DNA of 64,000 nt. It comes from JBBQZU01 sp038207425 (lineage in GTDB: Bacteria; Bacteroidota; Bacteroidia; Flavobacteriales_D; Cryomorphaceae). Below, one piece after another: positions 17,624 through 26,269 of the stretch. The translations under genes were made by a program, and so were the position numbers. The stretch is taken from the NCBI GenBank assembly GCA_038207425.1, contig JBBQZU010000005.1, positions 79,778 through 143,777 of the forward strand. The letters run 5' to 3'. Under the pieces are notes generated by a model that was given only the letters and a program-made list of their open reading frames with translations, ran no database searches and was not told the origin of the DNA. The stretch's first letter is position 1; each line of letters starts with the position of its first letter.

Positions 17624-18412
17624 CTAACTCTCGTGAAACGAATACTTTTCAAGATACTCAACGAAATACTTTACTTTTTTGTGGTCGTTAGTGGAAAAAA
17701 GGAATGGAGCTACGTCCGTAGTCATTTTATCCATGCTCAATGTGCTGCATTTCTTCAACAATTGAACTTTAAGTTCACCCATGCTGCTGATGCCTGCCTT
17801 TTTTTGGAGGTAGTCCATATTGGGTGCAATATCTTTTCCCATAAGGAACACCAGGTCGTAAAAATCACACCCTTTGTTGCGCGGTTGGTTCAGAATCGCA
17901 TAGCACTTCTGCGCCATGAGCAAATCCGTGGGTGTCGAAAATATTTTGGTGAACACGTCAAATTTGTTCAATATAGGCTCATCGGGCACGAAGGTCAAAT
18001 GCTGTTGTTCAGTGTCTAATTGAATCAGGATTTTTTCTTCTTGATAGCTTGAAAGACCCTCTTCAAAAAGCAATTTTGGAAAGCGGATGTAGCAGTGATA
18101 AGCCCCTTTGGCGATTTGTTTAATTTCAGCAGTATAGCCATTGTTTACCAATTGCTTTTCGATGTTTTGCGAAATTTCATCAAACTCATCCCTGCTCAAA
18201 TCGAAATTGTCAAAGTCGATGTCTTCCGAAAAACGCTGATTGCCATGCACCAGGCGCAAACAGGTACCACCGGTGAACACCAGTTTCTCCGCAAAAGGCC
18301 CATTGAACACTGTCTCAAGGATTTTGTACTGAAGATATTCGCTGAGCATAAAGCGCTTGAACGACCGGAGATTTTCGGGGTAGTATTGGGTTATTTCCTG
18401 AATATCAAGCAT
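17624..18412 (-). CDS. AbiEii/AbiGii-type nucleotidyltransferase toxin
   Basis: A 262-residue member of the DUF1814/AbiEii nucleotidyltransferase family, the toxic half of type IV AbiE toxin-antitoxin and abortive-infection pairs. The catalytic GG(T)xLR motif is GGTCLRL near residue 48, and the DxD-type motif is RFSEDIDFDNF near residues 60-70. A later KCYAILNQPRNKGCDFYDLVFL matches the family Lys/Asp motifs. By family knowledge it transfers nucleotides to tRNA or other targets. Its start overlaps the upstream antitoxin gene by 8 bases. All catalytic motifs look intact. Confidence 0.9.
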   Translation of the reverse strand: MLDIQEITQYYPENLRSFKRFMLSEYLQYKILETVFNGPFAEKLVFTGGTCLRLVHGNQRFSEDIDFDNFDLSRDEFDEISQNIEKQLVNNGYTAEIKQIAKGAYHCYIRFPKLLFEEGLSSYQEEKILIQLDTEQQHLTFVPDEPILNKFDVFTKIFSTPTDLLMAQKCYAILNQPRNKGCDFYDLVFLMGKDIAPNMDYLQKKAGISSMGELKVQLLKKCSTLSMDKMTTDVAPFLFSTNDHKKVKYFVEYLEKYSFHES

Positions 18413-18965
18413 ACATATATCGTTTAAGCCATTCGATTTTTTTATTCAGAGTGGGCGAGTTATACAGGCTTAAATAATCACGAAGTCTGTTTTCGTCCAT
18501 CAGCCTAAGTTCATTGCGGTTCCACCTCAGGGCGTCAAGGACTTGCGCATCTGTAATGTCTGCGCGCAGGTACAAAAAATCGAGAATTGTTTTTTCCAGC
18601 GATGCCATTCGAAAAGTGACATCCCCATTGGTGATGAGCTTATAGCCGAAATACAGCGGTTTCTTGACTGTGCGATAGTTGAAAGTTCCCACAGCCGTTG
18701 AAAAAGTGCAGGTTTTTCGGGTTGAGACCGACTGCATACTGACCACGGCCTCCGGTACAATGCCGTAATAGCTAAGTGCAGATTCCATAGACACATAAGA
18801 AGGGCCATACAGTTGGTTCGCTACCTGAAAAAGGAAGTATTCGTCTGTTTTCATTTCTGAAAAGAGGTAGTGCCCATTTCTCAGCTTGATGAGATAGCCT
18901 TTCTTTTGCCAGTTGATCAGGTTTTTGGTGTCAAAATCTGGAAGTGATTTGCGGATTTCCGACAA
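18405..18965 (-). CDS. AbiEi-type antitoxin/winged-helix regulator
   Basis: A 186-residue AbiEi-like protein: an N-terminal winged-helix region (KNLINWQKKGYLIKLRNGHYLFSE) and the family segments GPSYVSMESALSYYGIVPE and ASLEKTILDFLY. AbiEi proteins bind their own promoter and neutralise AbiEii. No ATG exists in the open frame; TTG at 18965 is the annotated start. The frame stays open about 20 codons further upstream, to a TAG, and those codons (FRQILSKFPVVTL) also look like the family N-terminus. The true start may therefore be a non-ATG codon upstream, or an ATG has been lost. The upstream DNA is very AT-rich. Confidence 0.85.
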   Translation of the reverse strand: MSEIRKSLPDFDTKNLINWQKKGYLIKLRNGHYLFSEMKTDEYFLFQVANQLYGPSYVSMESALSYYGIVPEAVVSMQSVSTRKTCTFSTAVGTFNYRTVKKPLYFGYKLITNGDVTFRMASLEKTILDFLYLRADITDAQVLDALRWNRNELRLMDENRLRDYLSLYNSPTLNKKIEWLKRYMYA

Positions 18966-19134
18966 GGTAACAACCGGAAACTTGCTTAAGATTTGCCTGA
19001 ATTTATGATAAATGTATTTCTATTATATTATAAATTTAGTAAAAAATAGAAATAGAATTTGGTATGCCGGATAGTGTTAAAGTTATGAGTTAGCAGATTT
19101 TTACAGCATTCCTTCATTATTTTTTAAATCAACC

Positions 19135-19404
19135 ATGCACTTAATCGCAGATGTCCGGGCAAACCCGCGATTCAGTGCACAGCGCGGTGTGATGACCGGA
19201 TACAAACTTTTATATGGCAATGAAATGCCCGACAAGGTACATTTACCATTACATCTTTCCATTCGGGGGCGCATTAGCGATTGATGCTATATGCTAGGCG
19301 AAGGACGAATGGCGGAAATGGCGCGAAGTACATTTGACATGGGCAGTAGCAAGTATCTCCATGATCGCCTGATACACGATTTTACTCACTCACTTTTTTT
19401 AAGG
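19135..19404 (+). pseudogene. Remnant of a second PA0069-type radical SAM gene (3' end)
   Basis: From about 19279 the plus strand encodes SD, a stop, then YMLGEGRMAEMARSTFD and a diverged tail. This matches the C-terminus of the intact radical SAM protein (GEGRMAEMVRSTFDIA), with one in-frame TGA at 19282-19284 and a few residues missing. At the DNA level a 41-base core differs at about six positions. The ~48 codons before it, from ATG 19135, are in the same frame but not recognisable as that protein. No radical SAM cysteine motif is present. Confidence 0.7.
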
Positions 19405-19408
19405 CGGA

Positions 19409-19432
19409 CAATTGATTGTTTTAAATCAATTG
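19409..19432. repeat. Short inverted repeat
   Basis: A perfect 9-bp inverted repeat CAATTGATT/AATCAATTG with a 6-base loop lies in the non-coding stretch after the radical SAM remnant. It may be a weak terminator for the broken beta-barrel gene on the other strand or an old transposon end. The rest of 19433-19549 shows no gene. Confidence 0.4.
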
Positions 19433-19549
19433 CAAAACCATCTGTGCTCAGAGCAAACTTTATACGTGATTTATGGACACTAAGAATGAACCCCCGAAAC
19501 GGCATAATTGAAATTTTAAAAATTACATACTCGCTATGCTGCAGTAGGC

Positions 19550-20292
19550 TTAGAAATTAAAGCCAGCAGTAACAATAAATTGAGCCGCAGAATTTAGATT
19601 CGATCTACTGTTTCGAGATGCTCCTGTGCTTCTGAAGGTTTCCATTCCAAGGGCCAATATAAAGCAGCTTTAACCTGCATATCCAATGCGTACACCTAAA
19701 TGACCTGAGAATGTAGCTGAAGTGACATCTAATTCGCCAGCACCTAAATTAAAATTGGGTACTAATGCAAAACCTATAATCAGAGACACCTTTTCTTCTA
19801 TCAGATGAGCGAATTTCATGTCGAGCATTACAGGAATCAAAAGATCATCAAAATTGAAACCAATACGCAGGCCCGGACCTATCCCGAACATGTAAATTCC
19901 TATCTTACCAATTCCAAATGCAGATTGAATGCGCAAGTAACTAAGGCTTTTTTCATTGAATCCGGGCTGACTCCAAAATCAATAGCTGATGTGACTCCAA
20001 ATTTAATTTCATTCACTTCTGATTTGTGCAGGGCTTTTCGTTCTTTTTTTGAAAGCGGTCTTGGCTCTTTAGTAATCAAAGCAATATCAGCACGCGGAAT
20101 TTCGATGCTCGCTCCATCGCGGGTTTCAAATGTTATGGAAACTGCTGGTATACTGTCAATTATTTCTCCGCGAAATACGGTGGCATCTTTCTTAAGAATC
20201 ACGTCATGGTGGGTCCTAGGTAGCTGAGCACTCGATAACAATGCCCAAAAGAGCATTCCGATCGTAATAAGGTGTCTTAACGGGCAATCCAT
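19550..20292 (-). pseudogene. Outer-membrane beta-barrel protein, broken by a frameshift and an in-frame stop
   Basis: The 5' part, from a signal peptide (MDCPLRHLITIGMLFWALLSSAQ) at 20292, reads through a region with RGEIIDSIPAVSITFETRDG and EVNEIKFGVTSAIDFGVSPDS. Near 19900-19936 the frame is lost. The next frame continues with barrel-like sequence (GKIGIYMFGIGPGLRIGFNF) to TAA at 19670-19672, then in the same frame from SCFILALGMETF to a typical final strand IVTAGFNF and TAA at 19550-19552. Ending in an aromatic-terminal strand shows that the last piece belongs to the gene. It lies just after gpmA on the same strand. Confidence 0.65.
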
Positions 20293-20317
20293 GCCCGCAC
20301 AGAATTGGGATTTCAAT

Positions 20318-20929
20318 TCAGTGCTTCAAAACTGTCTTTTTCACCACTTTCGCTTCGCCATCCAAATCGTAAACGATGGGCACTCCTGTTGGGATTTCTA
20401 CTTGTAGAATTTCATCCTTGGCCAATCCTTCCAGATACATGATCAGCGCGCGCAAACTGTTTCCATGTGCTGCGATAATAATGTTTTTACCTGCTTTGAG
20501 TTTGGGTTCAATCTCTTTTTGGTAGTAGGGTATTACCCGATCGGCAGTATCGGCCAGGCTTTCGCCGCCGGGAGGGCGCACATCGTAGCTGCGTCTCCAT
20601 ATATGTACCTGTTCTTCGCCGTACTCTTCTCGCATCTGGTCTTTGTCTTTACCCTGCAGGTCGCCATACATACGCTCGTTCAGGGCCTGGTCTTTTGTTA
20701 CAGGTATGTCCGCTTGTCCGATGGCATTCAGAATTCTGTCGAGCGTTTTATTGGCCCGCATCAGCACCGAGCTGTACGCTTCATCAAAACCGTAGTTTTT
20801 CAGCAACTCGCCCGCCTTATTGGCTTCTTCAATTCCTTTTTTAGCCAGGTCAACATCAACCCAACCGGTAAATTTGTTTTCCTTGTTCCACACGCTTTGT
20901 CCGTGGCGCACTATAACGAGTTTTGACAT
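20318..20929 (-). CDS. gpmA: 2,3-bisphosphoglycerate-dependent phosphoglycerate mutase
   Basis: This cytoplasmic glycolytic enzyme interconverts 3- and 2-phosphoglycerate through a phosphohistidine. The N-terminal RHGQSVWN carries the catalytic histidine at residue 9. LNERMYGDLQGKDK, the PPGGESL segment and AAHGNSLRAL (second catalytic His) follow. The 203-residue length is short compared with ~230-250 for typical GpmA, consistent with the compact Bacteroidota form. It is monocistronic or shares a transcript with the broken barrel gene downstream. Confidence 0.93.
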   Translation of the reverse strand: MSKLVIVRHGQSVWNKENKFTGWVDVDLAKKGIEEANKAGELLKNYGFDEAYSSVLMRANKTLDRILNAIGQADIPVTKDQALNERMYGDLQGKDKDQMREEYGEEQVHIWRRSYDVRPPGGESLADTADRVIPYYQKEIEPKLKAGKNIIIAAHGNSLRALIMYLEGLAKDEILQVEIPTGVPIVYDLDGEAKVVKKTVLKH

Positions 20930-21028
20930 AGTATCGATTTTTAACAGGGCGTAAAGCTAAAAATCTTAGTTCGAATAATGACTTTTCCGAATTCAATGTT
21001 TAACAAACTTATACGATCCGATTTTCTC

Positions 21029-21112
21029 TCAAGTAACGTCAAGCAATCGTAGTATGTAAGCTCCATCCGGTAGTCTGCTCACATCCAGTCCGGGTTGAAC
21101 GACTTTGCAAGA
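21029..21112 (-). pseudogene. C-terminal remnant of a T9SS cargo gene cut off at the IS edge
   Basis: The reverse strand from the IS boundary reads CKVVQPGLDVSRLPDGAYI, LRLLDVT and a stop. This is the end of a T9SS type A sorting domain (LDVSxLPxGxYxLRL). It begins precisely where the left terminal repeat of the insertion sequence ends. On the other side of the IS no matching 5' part was recognised, so the gene was probably also partly deleted. Confidence 0.65.
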
Positions 21113-21143
21113 GTGGACTTGCAATGATTTTCCAGACAAAAAG

Positions 21144-22010
21144 TTAAGTGGCATTTCTAATGTTTAGCTGAGCATGAAATTCGTTGATCGTTTGTTTTGC
21201 TATTGCAGCATGTCGTCGTGTTCGTTTGTACCACGTTTCGATCCATTCAAAAAAATGCCAGATAGGCCTGTTCTTTCTTTTCAAAGCGCACTTGATATAC
21301 CAATTCGACCTTCAGGCTTTTGAAGAAACTTTCTGCAACGGCGTTGTCCCAGCAATTGCATCTTCGGCTCATACTTCTTTGCACCCCTTGGTGGGTGCTC
21401 AATAGGTGAGTGAAAGCCTTACAGGCGTGCTGCACGACACGGTCGGAATGGAAGAGTAAATTGCCTTCAAGTGGTCTGTTTTTCACTGCCATTTTCCATG
21501 CAGCTATGGAGGTATTTTGCGCGGTCATACCGCTGCTCTGAGACCAACCTACCACCTTGCGATCAAATAGATCGACAATGACTGTGAGGTATAGCCAACC
21601 CTTGAGTGTGTGGATGTAGGTAATATCTGAAACCCACTTTTGACCTGGGCCCTGGGCGCTGAAGTTCCTGTTGAGCTTATTCTCAGCCACCGGATAGCTA
21701 TGCTTGGAGTCTGTTGTCGTTACGTACTTCTTGGCATGCACGGCACGCAGCCCATGTTACCTCATCAATCGGGCTACGCGCGGTCTTGGAACTGCAAATT
21801 CTCTGGCTCTGAGTTCTTCAGCGATTCGATGACTACCATACCTAGATTTGGTTTCTAGCAGTATCAGCATTATCTGTGCCAGTAACAAGCGGTTCTCATC
21901 ATGGCGTGGTGAAGACAGATAATTGCGTCAGCTATAAAATGCACTCTTGCTCACCTTGAAGACCCGACACATCATCCCAACAGGAAATTCTTCTTGATAA
22001 TCTTTCATGA
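21144..22010 (-). pseudogene. IS3-family OrfB transposase (DDE integrase core), inactivated
   Basis: The rve/DDE core is recognisable: WVSDITYIHT (first D), LLFHSDRVVQHA (second D; the usual G after R is V) and NAVAESFFKSLKVEL (E). The N-terminal HTH_21-like part reads FKVSKSAFYS, then TGA at 21928-21930, and later LMR, then TAA at 21757-21759. Near 21253 a run of seven A residues shifts the frame; the true end EWIETWYKRTRRHAAI...LNIRNAT is in the next frame, with stop at 21144-21146. Three lesions exclude an active enzyme. Confidence 0.85.
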
Positions 22011-22319
22011 ATTGACAGATTTCCTGTCGCTCACGGAGAAGATGCGCACGGCCTTTTTTAAAATGTCGCGCTCGATTGTCATATCTTCCAGTGCTCGCAT
22101 GAGCCGAGCTAGCTCTTTCTGTTCTTCGGTGAGATGTTTCTTTCCGTGGCCGCTAAATGCAAGATCTGGGCGATTGGAAAACTCTCTGCGCCAAAGGCAA
22201 ATCAGTTCTGGAAGAATGTCCAACTCTCTGGCAATCTGGTGCACGTTACCGCGAACATTGCTTAATTCGACTGCTTTCTGCTTAAATTCTTTTCTGTAGG
22301 TTTTTCTTGATTCTTTCAT
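22005..22319 (-). CDS. IS3-family OrfA (transposase helix-turn-helix subunit)
   Basis: A 104-residue protein with the HTH_Tnp_1 signature: YRKEFKQKAVELS, a helix-turn-helix around VHQIARELDI and LICLWRREF, and a C-terminal leucine-zipper region LARLMRALEDMTIERDILKKA. In active elements a -1 frameshift near the end produces OrfAB. Here OrfA itself is intact, but OrfB is broken. Its end overlaps the start of the OrfB frame. Confidence 0.88.
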   Translation of the reverse strand: MKESRKTYRKEFKQKAVELSNVRGNVHQIARELDILPELICLWRREFSNRPDLAFSGHGKKHLTEEQKELARLMRALEDMTIERDILKKAVRIFSVSDRKSVNS

Positions 22320-22559
22320 AGGGTTAAGGTTTATTGTTTCTTGGATTTGACCTTAACTCGGTGTCCGGGCAAATGTAGCAAGTCCACCTGCCAAAATGGC
22401 GATGTGGAGAGTAAGCGGGTGGTGGTGGTGAAGTGAATTGCAGTTGATATCGATTTCACAATCTTTACCGAGACAATAATCCAACCACCCTTCAATGCAA
22501 TCTACCAAAATACATTGGAGTCTTTAAATATTTTTTCTTCCAACAAAACAAAAGATTCC

Positions 22560-22567
22560 TATATTTG
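22560..22567 (+). promoter_or_regulatory. -7 element of the rpsT promoter
   Basis: TATATTTG fits TAnnTTTG and lies 34 bases before the rpsT start codon. The -33 region has only a T-rich stretch. The 22388-22559 stretch between the IS and this promoter contains no recognised gene. Confidence 0.65.
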
Positions 22568-22601
22568 CACTCCATTTTTGGAATACAGTATTTAAGACAC
22601 T

Positions 22602-22859
22602 ATGGCAAATCACAAATCAGCCCTTAAAAGAATCAGAGCGAACAACGCCCGCAGGGTTATAAACCGCTACCAGCACAAGACTACCAGAAACGCCCTGAAG
22701 CGATTACGCGGTATGACTGACCGCAAAGAAGCCGATATGCTTCTGAAAAGCGTAATCAGCATGTTGGACAAACTCGCCAAGAAAAATATCATTCACAAAA
22801 ACAAAGCGAGCAACCTTAAATCAAAGCTTACTAAACACGTACACGCTATCGGAGCTTAA
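22602..22859 (+). CDS. rpsT: 30S ribosomal protein S20
   Basis: The 85-residue basic protein binds 16S rRNA early in small-subunit assembly. MANHKSALKRIRANNARRVINR and the C-terminal IIHKNKASNLKSKLTKHV are standard S20 segments. It is monocistronic, with its own -7 element and a terminator 28 bases after the stop. Confidence 0.97.
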   Translation: MANHKSALKRIRANNARRVINRYQHKTTRNALKRLRGMTDRKEADMLLKSVISMLDKLAKKNIIHKNKASNLKSKLTKHVHAIGA

Positions 22860-22887
22860 TTACTCCATCAGAATATAAATAGTTCAA

Positions 22888-22916
22888 AACCCACCGCAAC
22901 TTCGGTGGGTTTTTTT
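22888..22916 (+). terminator. rpsT terminator
   Basis: A 9-bp stem AACCCACCG/CGGTGGGTT with loop CAACTT is followed by a T tract. Confidence 0.9.
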
Positions 22917-22982
22917 GTGTCCAAAAAGAAGTACGAGCGGAGTACATGATCAAATTTCATTTTTGGCTATATTTCGCTCACC

Positions 22983-23681
22983 ATGAAACCACTCACCGAA
23001 ACTTCCGGAATAAAGGCCTGGGCCGAAGACGACCGTCCCCGTGAAAAACTATTGCTCAAAGGGCGCAGCGCCCTGAGCGATGCGGAACTTATTGCCATTT
23101 TGCTTGGCTCCGGCTCACGAGAGCTTACCGCCGTTGATCTGGCCAAGCACATCCTTTCAAGCACCGGCAACCGCCTCAATGACCTGGCCCGCTTGCAGGT
23201 AGCTGATTTGTGCAAGTTTAAAGGCATAGGCGAAGCCAAGGCAATCAGCATCGTGGCAGCCCTGGAACTCGGACGCCGCCGCCGCGAAGAAGAAGCTGTA
23301 CAGAAATCTAAAATTACATCGAGCCGCGATATATACGAGTTGCTCAGCGCCACCCTTGCCGATATTGACCATGAAGAATTTTGGATTATTCTCCTCAATC
23401 GATCAAACAATGTGAAGGATAAAGTATGCATCAGTAGGGGAGGCATTTCTGGTACTGTGGTAGATGCCCGACTGGTATTCAAACCCGCACTTGAGCAACT
23501 CGCATCGGGCATTATACTCTGCCACAACCACCCCAGCGGAAACCTTAAGCCCAGCGATGCCGACAGAAAGCTCACTGCCAAATTGGTGGAATGTGGCAAA
23601 GTATTCGACATTTCAGTTACCGATCACCTTATCTTTACCGACCACGGTTACTTCAGCTTTGCTGATGAAGGCCTGATTTAA
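22983..23681 (+). CDS. radC: RadC family JAB/MPN-domain protein
   Basis: A 232-residue protein with an N-terminal helix-hairpin-helix region (FKGIGEAKAISIVAALELGRR) and a C-terminal MPN/JAMM metalloprotease-like fold. Metal-ligand motifs are visible: HNHPSGNLKPSDAD, with an upstream Glu region (LEQLASGII). The name DNA repair protein RadC is historical; the biochemical role is not settled. Nine bases separate it from wecB, suggesting co-transcription. Confidence 0.93.
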   Translation: MKPLTETSGIKAWAEDDRPREKLLLKGRSALSDAELIAILLGSGSRELTAVDLAKHILSSTGNRLNDLARLQVADLCKFKGIGEAKAISIVAALELGRRRREEEAVQKSKITSSRDIYELLSATLADIDHEEFWIILLNRSNNVKDKVCISRGGISGTVVDARLVFKPALEQLASGIILCHNHPSGNLKPSDADRKLTAKLVECGKVFDISVTDHLIFTDHGYFSFADEGLI

Positions 23682-23689
23682 TCCATTTC

Positions 23690-24823
23690 ATGCTAAAAAT
23701 TATAACTGTAGTAGGGGCAAGGCCCCAAATCATAAAGGCTGCCGCCATTGCACGCAATGTTCAAACGCGCTTCGGCAAGCAGATCAATGAAATCATTGTT
23801 CATACCGGCCAGCATTACGACGCGGCCATGAGCGGACAATTCTTTACTGAACTCGGAATACCGCAGCCGCTGTACAATCTTGAAACGGGCTCGGGAAGCC
23901 ACGGCGCGCAAACTGCATCTATGCTCGCAGCACTTGAGCAAACCTTCGAAGTAGAAAATCCCGATTGCGTGCTGATATACGGCGATACCAACAGCACCGT
24001 AGCTGCTGCTCTGGCTGCCGCCAAAATGCATATACCCGTGGCACATGTGGAAGCGGGTATGCGAAGCTTCGACAAAACCATGCCCGAAGAACTCAACCGC
24101 GTGTTGAGCGACCACACATCTACTTTTCTACTGTGCCCCACCGCTACGGCTGTGCAGAATTTGCGCAATGAAGGTTTTCGCGAAAGCGCAAATACACCCA
24201 ATATCAACCATCCTCTTGTGGCCAATGTGGGCGATGTGATGTATGACAATGCCCTACACTATACCGCCGGCAGCGAGCCTGAATGTAAGGTGCGAGGAAT
24301 TCATCTTTCGACAAAAATGTTCATGCTCTCCACCCTTCACCGTGCATCGAATACAGCCGATAAAACCGCAGTTGAAGCACTGCTAGCCACCCTGTGCAAA
24401 GTAGCCGCATCATTTGGCGAAAGCATCATTTTCCCCATGCACCCGCGTACCCGCCACTTGCTCGGTGCCACTACTGAAGTACTTGATAAAATATATGCCC
24501 CAACCGGACTGCGCATTGTGGAGCCGCTTGGATACCGCGATATAATCTGGTGTGCCAAAAACGCGTCGGTAGTGATTACTGATAGCGGCGGATTGCAGAA
24601 AGAAGCCGCCTATTTCGGCACACCTTCCGTAGTACTGCGCGATGAAACAGAGTGGGTGGAGTTGGTAGATCAAGGCTTTGTGCAATTGATAGGCAATCGC
24701 ACTGCTCTACTGAAAGATGCCGTAAGCACACAGCGCAATTTCAGAGGTACACTTAGCGGTACGCCTTATGGAAATGGTGATGCCGCAAGTAAAATTTGCG
24801 AACTTCTGCTGAAACATCTCTAG
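23690..24823 (+). CDS. wecB: UDP-N-acetylglucosamine 2-epimerase (non-hydrolysing)
   Basis: The cytoplasmic enzyme interconverts UDP-GlcNAc and UDP-ManNAc for surface polysaccharides. The 377 residues form a GT-B fold. VVGARPQIIKAAAIAR starts the protein, and VHTGQHYDAAMSGQFF, YGDTNSTVAAALAAAKM, VAHVEAGMRSFDKTMPEELNR and DSGGLQKEAAYFGTPSVVLRDETEW are standard motifs with the catalytic Asp/Glu/His. It is one base ahead of a polysaccharide-deacetylase-like gene, so the pair may act in glycan synthesis. Confidence 0.95.
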   Translation: MLKIITVVGARPQIIKAAAIARNVQTRFGKQINEIIVHTGQHYDAAMSGQFFTELGIPQPLYNLETGSGSHGAQTASMLAALEQTFEVENPDCVLIYGDTNSTVAAALAAAKMHIPVAHVEAGMRSFDKTMPEELNRVLSDHTSTFLLCPTATAVQNLRNEGFRESANTPNINHPLVANVGDVMYDNALHYTAGSEPECKVRGIHLSTKMFMLSTLHRASNTADKTAVEALLATLCKVAASFGESIIFPMHPRTRHLLGATTEVLDKIYAPTGLRIVEPLGYRDIIWCAKNASVVITDSGGLQKEAAYFGTPSVVLRDETEWVELVDQGFVQLIGNRTALLKDAVSTQRNFRGTLSGTPYGNGDAASKICELLLKHL

Positions 24824-24824
24824 T

Positions 24825-26126
24825 ATGATTCGCATTGCAGCCGCTCACATCACTCCGCGATTGAAGTACAGCGCTGACTTTGTATTCAGAATTTGGCTAG
24901 GGATACCCTACAGCCTCTATGAACTAAGCGCTGATGCTGAGCCCAATCAAATGGCAATATTTTACGGAAGTAATGAAGGTGTCGCTCATGGCAAATGGGG
25001 CCTGCATGTACCCGCTTGCGGTTTGCTTCACCAAAGGGGTGTGCATCCGGTTGAAATCATTTGGGATCGGTGGGATGAGCTGCCAGTGCTATTTCCCGTA
25101 AAGGAAGGTGACCTGCCATTTGATCTTTTTGCCGCTGTATTTTTTTGCCTGAGTCGGTATGAGGAATATGGCACAGTACAGCGCGATGCGCATGGAAGAT
25201 ACCCATCAGCAGCTTCGGTATTAAAACCCTACATCGAAAGGCCACTTGTAGATGAATGGTTGCTGGCATTTGAGCAACTGCTTATTCACCGCGGCCTTAT
25301 GGAAAAGCCTGCCTTGCGAAACCTGCGATGGATCAATACCATTGATATTGATATAGCCTACGCATACCGGGGTCGCGGGGTATTACGCGGTATTGGCGCT
25401 TATGGCAAAGACCTGCTCGGCGGCAAATGGAGCCGCATTCGCGAAAGATTCTGTGTGCTCTCCGGATTACAGTCCGATCCCTATGATACTTATGAATTGG
25501 TGCGCACTGTTTCTGAAAATGCCGGTGAAACGGTGTTTTTCGTTTTATGCGGTGAGCGCGGTGGTTTGGACATAAACCTCAATCCGAAAAGCCGCTCAAT
25601 GCGCAATCTGATCGCCCTATTGAACCGGTGGGCGGTGCTGGGCATACACCCTTCTTATGCTTCGCATACCGATGCGTCAATACTTGCGGCTGAGGTGGCA
25701 CTGCTGTCTGAAATATTGGAAAGTGAAGTGATTTGCAGCAGGCAGCACTTTTTAAAATTCCACCTTCCGGATACATACCAGCTTCTTGCAGCAGCGGGCA
25801 TCAAGCGCGACTACAGCATGGGCTACGCCGATGCAATAGGTTTTCGCTCGGGTACCGCTCACCCACACCTGTTTTACAACCTTTTGCGCGATGAAACTAC
25901 CGAACTGGAACTTGTGCCGCTAATAGCCATGGACAGCGCCATGCTGCACTATATGAAACTTACACCCGCGGAAGCATTGGCCAAACTCAATGACCTTTGG
26001 GCGAAAGCCACACCTACCGGAGGAAATTTTATTACCTTATGGCACAACCATAGTCTGAGCGAACGAGATGAGTGGAAGGGGTGGAGGGATGTATACAAAT
26101 CATTTGCGGAATTGGCTAAAACCTAA
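24825..26126 (+). CDS. Polysaccharide deacetylase-like protein (Bacteroidota type)
   Basis: A 433-residue protein resembling Bacteroidota proteins annotated as polysaccharide deacetylase family with an N-terminal extension. Residues ~180-430 look like the NodB-type barrel: NTIDIDIAY (Asp motif), the GIHPSYASHTD segment with His/Asp ligands, ICSRQHFLKFHLPDTY, DYSMGYADAIGFRSGTAHPHLFY and a C-terminal NFITLWHNHSL. It has no signal peptide. The start follows the wecB stop after one base. Possible substrate is a cell-surface polysaccharide precursor, but this is inferred only from the neighbour. Confidence 0.8.
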   Translation: MIRIAAAHITPRLKYSADFVFRIWLGIPYSLYELSADAEPNQMAIFYGSNEGVAHGKWGLHVPACGLLHQRGVHPVEIIWDRWDELPVLFPVKEGDLPFDLFAAVFFCLSRYEEYGTVQRDAHGRYPSAASVLKPYIERPLVDEWLLAFEQLLIHRGLMEKPALRNLRWINTIDIDIAYAYRGRGVLRGIGAYGKDLLGGKWSRIRERFCVLSGLQSDPYDTYELVRTVSENAGETVFFVLCGERGGLDINLNPKSRSMRNLIALLNRWAVLGIHPSYASHTDASILAAEVALLSEILESEVICSRQHFLKFHLPDTYQLLAAAGIKRDYSMGYADAIGFRSGTAHPHLFYNLLRDETTELELVPLIAMDSAMLHYMKLTPAEALAKLNDLWAKATPTGGNFITLWHNHSLSERDEWKGWRDVYKSFAELAKT

Positions 26127-26269
26127 ATTCTTGCATAATTCACAATGGTTTCGGGCAAACTGCACCGCACTCAGTTTTACATATTTTCTCAACATTCTTT
26201 TGCAATCGTGGCGACCTGTAACGCCGAAAATTGTGAAACAACTACCTTTATCAAAAACCTGAGCAGTTC

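Larger units (their letters stand above)
21113..22387 (-). mobile_element. Degenerate IS3-family insertion sequence
   Basis: About 1275 bp. The ends form imperfect inverted repeats: left GTGGACTTGC...AGTTAAG (21113-21147) and right, read on the minus strand, GTGGACTTGC...GAGTTAAG (22387 downward). It carries orfA and orfB in the usual IS3 order on the minus strand. orfB has two in-frame stops and a frameshift, so the element is inactive. No direct repeat of the target site is visible at the flanks (GA before, CT after), which fits an old insertion with flank loss. Confidence 0.85.

Noticed and set aside
22388..22559. Reverse-strand open frame with histidines between the IS and rpsT
   Set aside because: It has no start, no recognisable family and does not align with a T9SS domain; not called a gene.
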